Assembly: GCA_004293365.1 (NCBI GenBank) | Contig: RDYN01000040.1 | Coordinates: forward strand, 1 to 40,197 | Length of the DNA: 40,197 bases | Reading direction: 5' to 3' | DNA from: Oscillatoriales cyanobacterium | GTDB taxonomy: Bacteria; Cyanobacteriota; Cyanobacteriia; Cyanobacteriales; Microcoleaceae | Shown here: positions 1-7,275 of the stretch, piece by piece | Layout of the letters: each line of letters begins with the position of its first letter | Numbering within the stretch: position 1 is the stretch's first letter | Program-made: the position numbers and the translations under genes | The notes under the pieces: model-generated | Databases searched by the model: none | Told to the model about the DNA's origin: nothing | The model's input: only the letters and a program-made list of their open reading frames with translations

Positions 1-97
1 CAACAATTAGGGCAACTAATTTCTAATGTCATATCACGCTATGGGAAACACTTCTCTAATTATAGCTTACTCCGATCCTTTCCTTCAGGGCACTACC

Positions 98-220
98 AAG
101 GACTTTAGTCCTTCTTGCTTGCAAGGTTTGTAGTAAGGACTTTAGTCCTTCTTGCTTGCAAGGTTTGTAGTAAGGACTTTAGTCCTTCTTGAATGTGGGC
201 TAAAGTCCTCACTACAAACC
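98..220. repeat. 37-bp tandem repeat ending in a palindromic hairpin
   Basis: Two full 37-bp copies (98-134, 135-171) and a third partial copy (172-191) share the core aaggactttagtccttcttg. The third runs into the inverse, ctaaagtcctcactacaaac, so the last part can fold into a long hairpin. The core 'ggactttagtcc' is itself a palindrome and recurs elsewhere in the window (3578-3777, 32771-32834, 40116-40156). It lies just past the 3' end of the minus-strand SH3 gene, where it could act as a terminator. Positions 1-97 hold nothing I recognise. Confidence 0.85.
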
Positions 221-247
221 AAATTCGATCTGATAGAACTCAGAAGT

Positions 248-1126
248 TTACTTGCACATGATCAAGTTTCCAGCCGAGATGAATCCCGGAACAGGGGCTG
301 AAATCTCAACCCAATTGCGGTCTTCTCCATTCTTATCTTTGACTAACTGGAAATTCGGCACAAGCGTTACTTGACCGTTAGCGGGTACGCCGCCTTTAAC
401 TGTCGCAGTCTTTGAAGGCTCCGCACGAATAGCCAGACCTTTCGGTGCTACGCGAGGTTCTACTTGGCGACACAGGCTGACGGGGCCCGTTGTTGGTGCT
501 GGTGTTGGCGCAGGTGCTGGTGCTGGTGTTGGTGCAGGTGCTGGTGCTGGTGCTGGTGCGGGCGCAGGTGCGGGTGCGGGTGCGGGCGCAGGTGCGGGCG
601 CAGGTGCTGGTGCGGGTGCTGGTGCGGGTGCGGGTGCTGGTGCTGGTGCGGGTGCTGGTGCTGGTGCGGGTGCTGGTGCTGGTGCAGGTGCTGGACTTGG
701 GGAAGGAGCTTGACTAATTGTGCACGATGCTAAATTAGCCTCGTTGTTAGGGTATCCGGTAGCTATATACCCTTTTACGGGAGCAGTAATTTGAATCCAG
801 AGGCGGCCGTCGGAGGCTTTAACAGAAGTAGCGCCTTGGAACAGCGTGACCTGAGTATTCATGGCTACACCGCCAACTCTCGCGGATTTGGGGTCTGGGT
901 TCTGGCGAACTGTCAAACCTTCTTTGGGAGTTACTTTGCGGCAAAGGGTGTCAGCTTGGGCGATTTGAAAGGTGGCGCTGTCTTCAAAGGAAATATTTTC
1001 TGCATCCTGACTGGTGGATGCTGCTGGGGTAGTTACACCGATCGCAGTCGCCTGCACACTTCCGGCTACAATGGCGATCGCACCCAGCAATGCAGCGGGT
1101 TTGTTCCAGCAATTCAAGTTTTTCAT
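248..1126 (-). CDS. Secreted protein with two SH3-like modules joined by a Pro-Ala linker
   Basis: 292 residues. Residues 1-29 look like a Sec signal peptide (basic start, hydrophobic stretch around 11-25, AxA-like end). Two related modules follow, at about 61-136 and 217-292. Each begins with L-C-R-x-V, contains L-x-(V/I)-R-x-x-P, G-G-V and Q-V-T-L, then W-(I/V)-x-I-(T/S)-A-P-V-x-G-(Y/F)-I, and ends near a second Cys. This is the pattern of bacterial SH3 (SH3_3-like) domains, which often bind peptidoglycan. The paired cysteines could form one disulfide per module. Between the modules, residues about 141-211 are almost pure Ala-Pro, probably an extended rod. The protein is probably periplasmic or cell-surface; substrate unknown. 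The domain call rests on pattern recognition. Confidence 0.85.
   Translation of the reverse strand: MKNLNCWNKPAALLGAIAIVAGSVQATAIGVTTPAASTSQDAENISFEDSATFQIAQADTLCRKVTPKEGLTVRQNPDPKSARVGGVAMNTQVTLFQGATSVKASDGRLWIQITAPVKGYIATGYPNNEANLASCTISQAPSPSPAPAPAPAPAPAPAPAPAPAPAPAPAPAPAPAPAPAPAPAPAPAPAPAPAPAPAPTPAPAPAPTPAPTTGPVSLCRQVEPRVAPKGLAIRAEPSKTATVKGGVPANGQVTLVPNFQLVKDKNGEDRNWVEISAPVPGFISAGNLIMCK
490..702. repeat. GC-rich coding repeat for the (Ala-Pro)n linker
   Basis: About 210 bases of ggtgct / ggtgcg hexamers, read as Ala-Pro on the minus strand. Synonymous positions vary in blocks (gctggt versus gcgggt), which suggests slippage or unequal crossing-over under selection for the dipeptide. Copy number is likely to vary between strains. 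The long open frames on the plus strand here are a by-product of the repeat. Confidence 0.85.
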
Positions 1127-1426
1127 CCGTTCAACTCCTCAATCTAATCAAAACCATTATCTTTATTGCTGGTCAATATAGCAAAAAAAGCGATTTATCT
1201 TCCAGAAAAATGCTGTCCGTAACACAATACTGCCTGCAAGTCAATTTTTATTTGTATAAATTAATGCAGCGTAAGATTTAACTAACGCGAACGGGAAGTC
1301 CCGCACTCTATCCGTTTACAAGGATGAGGGACGGGATGAAAGCGCAGCCAGAAGCAAATTGAGCGATAGCGAATCAATATCAATTCTATCTGTTATAATC
1401 TTATCAGTATTCGACACTCTTGATAA
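1127..1426. other. Intergenic region between the SH3 gene and tnpB
   Basis: No gene found in these 300 bases. They must hold the promoter of the leftward SH3 gene and the left end of the tnpB element, whose exact boundary I cannot place. A structured segment at 1288-1340 is listed separately. The part from 1340 to 1426 is AT-rich and contains 'tataat' within tctgttataatctt, a possible -10 element for tnpB. Confidence 0.5.
1288..1340 (+). other. Structured segment resembling an orphan IS605-type right end
   Basis: The arms gtccc (1298-1302) and gggac (1328-1332) enclose a second stem, atcc/ggat, and the segment ends in gggacgggatga. Overall it resembles the hairpin-bearing 3' ends of cyanobacterial IS200/IS605 tnpB elements, but no tnpB precedes it. 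It may be the end of a lost element, or part of the left end of the adjacent one. The comparison is from memory. Confidence 0.35.
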
Positions 1427-2620
1427 ATGTATAAAGCATACAAGTATAGAATCTATCCCACAAATGAGCAAGAAAACTTGCTTGCCAAGTCTTTTGGCTG
1501 TGCGAGATGGTTCTGGAACTATGCTCTAAACTTGTGTCAAGAAACCTATAAAAATACTGGTAAAGGATTGTCCAGAGGATACATACAAGGCTTACTTCCT
1601 GCTCTCAAGAAAGAATATGAATGGTTGAAAGAACCATATTCTCAATGTTTACAAGTAGTCGCATTGAATTTATCCACTGCCTACAAGAACTTTTTTGACA
1701 AAAGGGCAATGTTGCCTAAGTTCAAATCAAAACATAGTCGGCAGTCGATTAGTTATCCCCAAAACGTCAAATTTGACGGTGACTATATCAATCTGCCTAA
1801 GATAGGATTGGTTCATTATAAGCGTCATCGTGATTTTGAAGGTGATATTAAAACTGTTACTGTATCGCGCAATCCTGATGGTAAATACTTTGTATCCGTC
1901 TTGATTGACGATGGCAAGGCTAACCCTGAATCAGTACCAGTTGATAAAGCTGTTGGTATTGATGTGGGATTAACTCATTTTGCGATTACCAGTGATGGCT
2001 CTAAGTTCACTAATCCTAAATTATTTGTCAAGCGTCAGCGCAATCTAAAGCGCAAACAACAAAAGCTTTCTCGCAAAAATAAAGGCAGTCAAAACCGTAA
2101 AAAGGCAAAGTTGGCAGTGGCAAAAGTTCACTCCAAAATTGCCAGATGTCGTGAAGATTTTCTACAGAAACTATCCCGCAAGATAGTCAACGAAAACCAA
2201 GTTATTGCAGTAGAGAATCTCAACATCAAAGGTATGGTCAAGAATCATAACTTAGCCAAGGCGATTAGCGATGTTGGCTGGGGTATGTTTTGCACAATGC
2301 TTAAGTACAAGGCTGAAAGTGAAGGTAAACAATACATTGAGATCGATCGATGGTTTCCTAGCTCAAAAACTTGTCATATCTGCCTAAATCAAGTTGAGCA
2401 TCTCACTCTTGATGTTAGGGCATGGACTTGTAAGCATTGTGGTACTCATCATGACCGTGATGTAAATGCGGCGATCAACATTAGAAATGAAGCCTTGCGG
2501 ATTCTGGCGTTAGGAACTAGCGCGAATGCCTGTGGAGGGGATGTAAGTCGAAGAGGTAAAACTTCGGTTTTGTTGGACGCTATCCCCGTTGAATCAGGAA
2601 GCCAGCGCTGTACCGGTTAG
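1427..2620 (+). CDS. tnpB: TnpB (IS200/IS605 OrfB family) RNA-guided nuclease
   Basis: 397 residues, full length. An N-terminal helix-turn-helix-like OrfB segment (Y-K-Y-R-I-Y-P-T, then G-C-A-R-W-F-W-N) precedes a RuvC-like nuclease. The RuvC acidic residues are all visible: D179 in GIDVGL, E263 in AVENLNIKGM, and D343/D345 in HDRDVNAAINI. A zinc ribbon has C316-x2-C319 and C335-x2-C338. Family knowledge: TnpB is guided by an RNA from the element's 3' end and cuts DNA next to a target-adjacent motif, which helps retain the element. No tnpA (Y1 transposase) is nearby, so this is a solo tnpB copy that would need help in trans to move. No frameshift is seen; it looks intact. Confidence 0.93.
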   Translation: MYKAYKYRIYPTNEQENLLAKSFGCARWFWNYALNLCQETYKNTGKGLSRGYIQGLLPALKKEYEWLKEPYSQCLQVVALNLSTAYKNFFDKRAMLPKFKSKHSRQSISYPQNVKFDGDYINLPKIGLVHYKRHRDFEGDIKTVTVSRNPDGKYFVSVLIDDGKANPESVPVDKAVGIDVGLTHFAITSDGSKFTNPKLFVKRQRNLKRKQQKLSRKNKGSQNRKKAKLAVAKVHSKIARCREDFLQKLSRKIVNENQVIAVENLNIKGMVKNHNLAKAISDVGWGMFCTMLKYKAESEGKQYIEIDRWFPSSKTCHICLNQVEHLTLDVRAWTCKHCGTHHDRDVNAAINIRNEALRILALGTSANACGGDVSRRGKTSVLLDAIPVESGSQRCTG

Positions 2621-2643
2621 ACGGTCGGCGTCTGGTAGTTCAC
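2500..2643 (+). ncRNA. Predicted omega-RNA scaffold and right end of the tnpB element
   Basis: It overlaps the tnpB 3' end, as is usual for this family. A hairpin spans 2605-2631: gcgc/gcgt, then t-g, then accg/cggt around the loop gttaga, with one bulge. The element probably ends at tagttcac (2636-2643); if so, bases from 2644 (gcgaggaaaaattaacctgc) would be the guide. The 5' limit of the RNA is a guess. Hairpin and position are seen; function is inferred from known TnpB systems. Confidence 0.5.
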
Positions 2644-2709
2644 GCGAGGAAAAATTAACCTGCTGCGCCTGTAAATTGCTCGTTATGGTAGAACCCGAGA
2701 AGGGGAGAC

Positions 2710-2769
2710 GGAGAGGGAGAGAGGGAGAGGGGAGAGGGGGAGAGAGGGAGAGGGGGAGAGGGGGGAGAG
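2710..2769 (+). repeat. Uninterrupted 60-nt homopurine GA tract
   Basis: Every base from 2710 to 2769 is G or A, in irregular units such as gagagg, ggggga and gagaggg. It contains several runs of four to six G. Such a tract could form triplex (H-DNA) or G-quadruplex structures when supercoiled. No coding role is apparent. Confidence 0.95.
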
Positions 2770-2950
2770 TCAACAGTCCACTGTTTAAATGTGTGACAGG
2801 CGATCGCACTTTACTTAAAATTACCGCAAAGAGCGCCAATCGCTAGCATTAGTTGAAGTCCCCTAACCGCGGCTGTGGAGTCAATTGTTGAATCGCAAAT
2901 AACAAATCTAAAATAGAGTGTTGAATCCACACATCTCGGCTGTGGAGTCA

Positions 2951-2975
2951 AATCTAAAATCTAAAATCTAAAATC
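2951..2975. repeat. STRR heptamer repeat (tctaaaa)3
   Basis: Three units of the heptamer tctaaaa (reverse complement ttttaga). The same heptamer recurs at 4917-4942 and 6883-6917. Short tandem heptanucleotide repeats (STRR) are known from filamentous cyanobacteria. Confidence 0.85.
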
Positions 2976-3115
2976 GACTGACTTTCCTTCTTTCAATCTA
3001 TCAAAAGACGGATTTTTTCTAAGAAGTGGGCGCAGGATAACCTCTATCTGGAGAATGGTTTAGCCGATCGCGCAAATCGAGTAAAAATAGAATGTCATAT
3101 CTCATTTGGTATTCT

Positions 3116-3562
3116 ATGAAACTGAATTATTTTACCAAACGGCTTTCGACTGTCGGGCGCTGGATGGCTGCAACTGTTCTTTGCTTGTGGGCGATGGTCT
3201 TCGTTTGGTCGGGTGGGTTTTTCTCGAACAACGCAGCGATGGCCTCTGGTGCTGTAAACTCGATCGCAGCAGCAGATATGGGCGATGCGGTTCAAGAAAA
3301 AGCTAGCAAAGATGCTGGAAGAGCCAAAAACTTCATCCGAGATACAGAAGAGAAGGTTAAGGAAACAGCCAAGACAAACGCTGCTAAAGTCGATCGAGCA
3401 TCAGAAGATGGTAGTGTAGCCGAGGGCAAAGCCAAGAAAGACGCAGCTACAATCGAGAAAAGAGCAGAGGAAGATTCAGCTCGCACTCAAAAAGCAGTTG
3501 ATAACACAAAGAATGCCGTCGAGCGGACTGTTGACAGCATCAAAGGTGCTTTTAGCAAGTAG
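3116..3562 (+). CDS. Exported Lys/Glu/Ala-rich helical protein (LEA-like)
   Basis: 148 residues from this start. A signal-like N-terminus (M-K-L-N-Y-F-T-K-R-L, then a hydrophobic stretch, probable cleavage after A-M-A) is followed by about 100 very hydrophilic residues rich in Lys, Glu, Asp and Ala with no Cys or Trp. These are organised as short amphipathic helix repeats (for example E-K-V-K-E-T-A-K-T-N-A-A-K). This resembles LEA-type or apolipoprotein-like stress proteins; function unknown. An upstream ATG at 3092 would add MSYLIWYS, but the signal peptide fits better from 3116. Neither start has a clear ribosome binding site. The gene runs toward pheS and ends just before a triple hairpin. 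Confidence 0.7.
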   Translation: MKLNYFTKRLSTVGRWMAATVLCLWAMVFVWSGGFFSNNAAMASGAVNSIAAADMGDAVQEKASKDAGRAKNFIRDTEEKVKETAKTNAAKVDRASEDGSVAEGKAKKDAATIEKRAEEDSARTQKAVDNTKNAVERTVDSIKGAFSK

Positions 3563-3908
3563 AAAATAAATCAAGTAGGTTTGTAGTGAGGACTTTAGTC
3601 CTTCTTTATCCGGACTAAAGTCCTGACTACAAACATTTTTTTTTTACAGGTTTGTAGTGAGGACTTTAGTCCTTCTTTATCCGGACTAAAGTCCTGACTA
3701 CAAACATTTTTTTTTTACAGGTTTGTAGTGAGGACTTTAGTCTTTCTTTATCCGGACTAAAGTCCTGACTATAAACCAAGATTAGCACGGATCTGTTCGG
3801 ACAGGATATTAAGTTTTTTGCCCTTGTCTGCTCGATCGAAACTCAAAACATCGATATACATTGACCAAAAACTCTAGACAAAGCGTGAAACCGATCGCAA
3901 GCCATGCT
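3563..3908. other. Convergent intergenic region filled by hairpin repeats
   Basis: Between the LEA-like gene and the 3' end of pheS. It is mostly the three 71-bp hairpin units (3578-3777). The rest (3778-3908) shows only scattered gatcg motifs and no gene. Confidence 0.7.
3578..3777. terminator. Three tandem 71-bp hairpin units, terminator-like
   Basis: Units start at 3578, 3649 and 3720. Each has arms gtttgtagtgaggactttag and, inverted, ctaaagtcctgactacaaac, closing a loop around tccttctttatccgga. This gives a stem of roughly 23 bp with one mismatch. Copies 1 and 2 are followed by cattttttttttac, a T-run of about 10, which makes them good intrinsic-terminator candidates for the plus-strand gene. 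The third copy has small changes (tctttc, ctataaacc). The repeat family also appears elsewhere in the window, so terminator function may be secondary. Confidence 0.75.
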
Positions 3909-4913
3909 TTAAAATTGTCGCAAAAAGCGCAAATCGCTAGCATAAACCCGGCGAATATCGTCAATTTCATAAAGTACCATAGCGAACCGCTCCACACCAA
4001 AACCTGCCGCAAACCCAGTATACTTTTCTGGATCTAAACCGACTCCTTTAAGAACATTCGGATCGACAGCACCGCAGCCCAAAACTTCCAGCCATTTGCC
4101 GTTCCACTGCAAATCAACTTCAGCAGAAGGTTCTGTAAACGGAAAGTAACTCGTGCGGAAACGAATCGGCAAATCTTGGCCGAACATTTGTCGCAAAAAC
4201 TCTTTAATCGTGCCTTTCAAGTCAGTAAATGTCAGATTTTCACCAATTGCTAAAAGTTCTATTTGGTGGAAGACTGCCGCGTGAGTAGCATCGACAGTAT
4301 CGCGGCGGTAAACGCGGCCGGGTGAGACAATCCGAATCGGCGGTTTGTGCTGTTCCATGTAGCGAATTTGCACCGAGGATGTTTGAGTCCGCAGCAAGTC
4401 GCCACCGGGCAGGTAAAATGTATCTTGCATATCCCGCGCCGGGTGATCGGGCGGAGTGTTCAGCGCCTCGAAGTTGTAATAATCTGTTTCCATTTCCGGG
4501 CCGTTGGCGACGGTGTAGCCGAGCCCGACAAAGATATCGAGAGCGCGGTCTATGACGGCGTTTAAGGGGTGAATTCTGCCTTGGGGGCGAAAAATCCCCG
4601 GCATGGTGACATCGAGGGTTTCTGAGGCTAATTTGGCTTCAATTTGGGCGTTTTGGAGGGCGGCGCGCTTGTCTTCTAAGTCGGCTTGTAGGGCTTCTTT
4701 TACAGTATTGGCGATCGCGCCTACTTTTGGCCGCTGATCGGCTGACAGTTTCCCCATCATGCCTAAAATTTGAGAGAGTTGGCCTTTTTTGCCTAGGTAG
4801 CCGACGCGCAACTGTTCGAGTTGTTCGAGGGTATTCGCAGTTGCGATCGCACTTTTGGACTCTTGGCCGAGGATTTCTAGTTGAGTTTCAATGTCGCTTA
4901 GTTGGACAGTCAT
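3909..4913 (-). CDS. pheS: Phenylalanine-tRNA ligase alpha subunit
   Basis: 334 residues, normal for bacterial PheS. It charges tRNA-Phe with phenylalanine as an alpha2-beta2 complex with PheT, which is not in this window. The N-terminal coiled-coil (about 1-90) contains G-Y-L-G-K-K-G. The class II catalytic core follows: H-P-L-N-A, then [15 protein letters not shown], motif 2 around [23 protein letters not shown], and motif 3 in [14 protein letters not shown]. The start codon is followed upstream by ctt and then STRR heptamers, with no Shine-Dalgarno sequence. The separate location from pheT is common in cyanobacteria. Confidence 0.97.
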   Translation of the reverse strand: MTVQLSDIETQLEILGQESKSAIATANTLEQLEQLRVGYLGKKGQLSQILGMMGKLSADQRPKVGAIANTVKEALQADLEDKRAALQNAQIEAKLASETLDVTMPGIFRPQGRIHPLNAVIDRALDIFVGLGYTVANGPEMETDYYNFEALNTPPDHPARDMQDTFYLPGGDLLRTQTSSVQIRYMEQHKPPIRIVSPGRVYRRDTVDATHAAVFHQIELLAIGENLTFTDLKGTIKEFLRQMFGQDLPIRFRTSYFPFTEPSAEVDLQWNGKWLEVLGCGAVDPNVLKGVGLDPEKYTGFAAGFGVERFAMVLYEIDDIRRVYASDLRFLRQF

Positions 4914-4916
4914 CTT

Positions 4917-4942
4917 GATTTTAGATTTTAGATTTTAGATTA
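4917..4942. repeat. STRR heptamer repeat abutting the pheS start
   Basis: Three units of attttag on the plus strand (ctaaaat on the coding strand), three bases upstream of the pheS ATG. They occupy the place of the ribosome binding site and would form the end of the 5' leader. The remainder of the gap to 5136 holds gatcg motifs and no gene. Confidence 0.85.
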
Positions 4943-5136
4943 TGGAATTGATGGCGGTTTTGGGCCTTGCTGAGTTTAGCGCAATTTTGGTGCGACTGAC
5001 TTGTTATTTGAGATTTTAGAGCGAACAGGAGAGGATCTGCACTGCGGGCGATCGTTGCTACTGCTTGTACCGAGAGCACTTTTGCGATCCGATCGGGCGA
5101 TCGGGTAAATCAACAACTCACCCATCGAGTTTACCA

Positions 5137-6882
5137 CTAAAATAATGAACTGCATTTATATCCAAGCTTCTCCAAATTCTTCCAATTCATCAACTCAATA
5201 GTTTCCAACTCAGCCAAACTCAACTCATCTTGCCAAGAATTAATTCCCTTAACCCCAACAGGCTCTAGAGTATTCGGATGCCACACCATTTGACTCGGCG
5301 GAACCAAACCTTCAGCAGCATTTTTTTGATAAAAATCCAGCATCGATTCCTGAAAATCCACCCCCAACCACTTGCAAATTTCAGCCAACTGTGCTGACGG
5401 CTCCCTCACCAAATCTTCGTAAGAAACCAAATAAAACTGCTCCCATTTTTGATGGTATTTGTCAATAATTTTCACAACTTGATTCCACTGGTGCGTCAGT
5501 CCTTCTACCGTTTTTATCCCCGGCCACACTTCCCCTCTTTCTTCTTCTTTGGCGACTAATTTTTTGACAGAACTGTAACAAGCCCGAAAATCTCGCACAA
5601 TCAGAATCACCTTAACATCAGGAAAATATCTCCTAATTTTTCCTAATTGATAAATGTGAAAAGGATTCTTATCGCCCCAAATCGAAGCTGTCGGGTCAAA
5701 CTGCTGGCGGTAAGTTTGATAAACTGTAGAAACTGCTGTCTGGTAACTCAATTGTTGGTGATTTGTCAAGTTATTTAATAAAAGCTGTCGATCGACATTC
5801 CACTCCCCAAACCTGTGAAAATCGTTATTGTAAAGGTCATTTAAAAAATCTTCGATTTGAGGCAGCAAGTCGCTGACAGTGCCGTATTTCGACTCTAGGG
5901 CAACAAAGAAAAGACTTTCAGGGGGAATGCAGATAGCTGGATGCGCTGTTAGCATTAAGCGCAGGAGGGTTGTCCCAGAACGTTCGGCCCCGAGGATAAA
6001 AATCGGACTGGATGGGCTCGATTTGCTACTGGGTAAATTAGCGTTCGCGCCTAAAAACTCGCTCGATTTACTACTGGGTGAATTAGCGATTTCGCTCGAA
6101 AAACTGCTGGGTTCTATTTTATCCTTAACTTGCTTCTGGCGCAACCGAAATTGACCTTGAACTTCCACTCCCAACTCCAATTTATCGGCAAGTCCGCGAC
6201 GCACAAGCGCCTGTTCGACAGCGGTGCGGGACAATAATATTTGCTCAGTCCGACGCTGGCGAGAAATGTTTTGTTGGTGGATGCGGTAATAGTAAAGCGG
6301 TTTGTGGATTTTTCTAATTTCTGTAACTTCACTCAGTCGCAGGCACAATTCGTAATCGACAGCACTGGCAAATTTGGGGTCAGCACCACCGCAACTATTA
6401 TAAGCCGATCGACGGATTAAGCGGAAGTGAAAGACGATCGGATCTACTAACAGTTGTTCCGGCGAATACGGGATTTGACAGAGAGGGCCTTCGCCACCAA
6501 CGCAATCGTTTTCGTCGATGAGTAAATAATTGGTATAAACAACTCCCACTTGAGGATTTGCATCTAAAATTGGGACTGTTTCTGCTAGTGCTTTGGGGGC
6601 CAGGAAATCGTCGCTATCCACGCAGCCGAAGTAGGGAAATGTGGCTTCTCTAATGGCGGCCATGAGGGAATAGCCGGAGCCTCGGTGTTCGGCGGCGAGG
6701 GCTTTGATTCTGGAGTCGTGTTTGGCGTAGCTGCGGGCTATGTTGAGAGAGTTGTCTGTGGAACCGTCGTCCCAAATTATGAGTTCAAAATTGGGATATG
6801 TTTGGGCGAGAACACTTTCTATGGCGGCTTTCAGGTAGCGTTCTCGATTGTAGACAGTCATGACAATGGAGATTGGAGTCAT
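5137..6882 (-). CDS. Glycosyltransferase 2 - sulfotransferase fusion
   Basis: 581 residues, two enzymes in one chain. Residues 1-245 are a GT-A family 2 glycosyltransferase: IVMTVYNRERYL, IIWDDGSTDNS, and metal/nucleotide-sugar motif DSDD at 89-92. Residues 252-291 are a Ser-rich linker with an internal repeat (S-P-S-S-K-S-S / L-P-S-S-K-S-S). Residues 292-581 are a PAPS-dependent sulfotransferase: 5'-phosphosulfate loop GAERSGTT at 298-305 and 3'-phosphate motif ILIVRDFRACYSS at 426-438. It probably adds a sugar and sulfates an exported glycan or lipid; the substrate is unknown. The GT2 half is a paralogue of the next gene (7288-8064). The ATG is immediately preceded by STRR heptamers. Confidence 0.92.
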   Translation of the reverse strand: MTPISIVMTVYNRERYLKAAIESVLAQTYPNFELIIWDDGSTDNSLNIARSYAKHDSRIKALAAEHRGSGYSLMAAIREATFPYFGCVDSDDFLAPKALAETVPILDANPQVGVVYTNYLLIDENDCVGGEGPLCQIPYSPEQLLVDPIVFHFRLIRRSAYNSCGGADPKFASAVDYELCLRLSEVTEIRKIHKPLYYYRIHQQNISRQRRTEQILLSRTAVEQALVRRGLADKLELGVEVQGQFRLRQKQVKDKIEPSSFSSEIANSPSSKSSEFLGANANLPSSKSSPSSPIFILGAERSGTTLLRLMLTAHPAICIPPESLFFVALESKYGTVSDLLPQIEDFLNDLYNNDFHRFGEWNVDRQLLLNNLTNHQQLSYQTAVSTVYQTYRQQFDPTASIWGDKNPFHIYQLGKIRRYFPDVKVILIVRDFRACYSSVKKLVAKEEERGEVWPGIKTVEGLTHQWNQVVKIIDKYHQKWEQFYLVSYEDLVREPSAQLAEICKWLGVDFQESMLDFYQKNAAEGLVPPSQMVWHPNTLEPVGVKGINSWQDELSLAELETIELMNWKNLEKLGYKCSSLF

Positions 6883-6917
6883 AGGATTTTAGATTTTAGA
6901 TTTTAGATTTTAGATTT
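6883..6917. repeat. STRR heptamer repeat abutting a glycosyltransferase start
   Basis: Four units of attttag on the plus strand, directly next to the start codon at 6880-6882. On the coding strand the leader reads ...taaaatctaaaatcct then ATG, with no Shine-Dalgarno sequence. Confidence 0.85.
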
Positions 6918-7025
6918 GGGATTAAAGAATTGATGATATTGATAGTTGATGATTAGTTAAGGAAGTTTTCTTGTTTGTTTTGATAGTTGGTCGATCGTTT
7001 TGACAGTTGGTCGCTCGTTCCAGGA

Positions 7026-7166
7026 GTCCGACAGGGGTTGAAAACCCCTGTCTCATAGCTTAAGTCCTCTAAAAGAGGACTAAAATTCATCGGAATTTCG
7101 ATCGTAATTAACAGTCGGTTTTAACCGACTTTCGCTATGAGGCAGGGGTTTAAACCCCTGCCGGAC
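7026..7166. repeat. Nested foldback: four hairpins inside a larger inverted repeat
   Basis: The outer arms 7026-7059 and 7134-7166 are inverted copies with a few mismatches. Each arm contains its own hairpin (aggggtt/aacccct). Between them lie two more hairpins: agtcctct/agaggact (7063-7081) and agtcggtt/aaccgact (7113-7130). The whole could form a cruciform in DNA or a multi-branched RNA. It has no coding potential and looks like a small non-autonomous repeat element. Confidence 0.8.
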
Positions 7167-7275
7167 TGTCGGACTGTGGTTTGAATGTCGGGCTGCGGAT
7201 TGAATCTCGTTACTGGCAGAGATTTTTTGGCTTTTCTCAGCAAAGTTAATATTTTACCAAAAAATAGGGTTATTA

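Larger units (their letters stand above)
2644..3115. other. Intergenic region with several simple repeats
   Basis: No supported gene. It holds a homopurine tract (2710-2769), an HIP1-like cgatcgc, two copies of cggctgtggagtcaa (about 2868-2885 and 2937-2951), a three-unit STRR (2951-2975), and presumably the promoter of the next gene. The open frames across the purine tract are low-complexity artefacts. Confidence 0.6.

Noticed and set aside
98-208. 37-bp direct repeats suggestive of a CRISPR array
   Set aside because: The copies are directly adjacent with no spacers, and the unit contains an internal palindrome shared with other intergenic repeats.
464-733. Plus-strand open frames opposite the Ala-Pro linker
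   Set aside because: They consist only of Cys/Trp or Val/Leu/Arg low complexity and exist because the repeat lacks stop codons in several frames.
2589-2846. Open frames on both strands across the GA tract
   Set aside because: Composition is pure low complexity (Arg/Gly/Glu or Pro/Leu/Ser), with no start signal or family resemblance.
3578-3777. Three regularly spaced 71-bp repeats as a CRISPR-like array
   Set aside because: The whole unit is repeated, including the part that would be the spacer.
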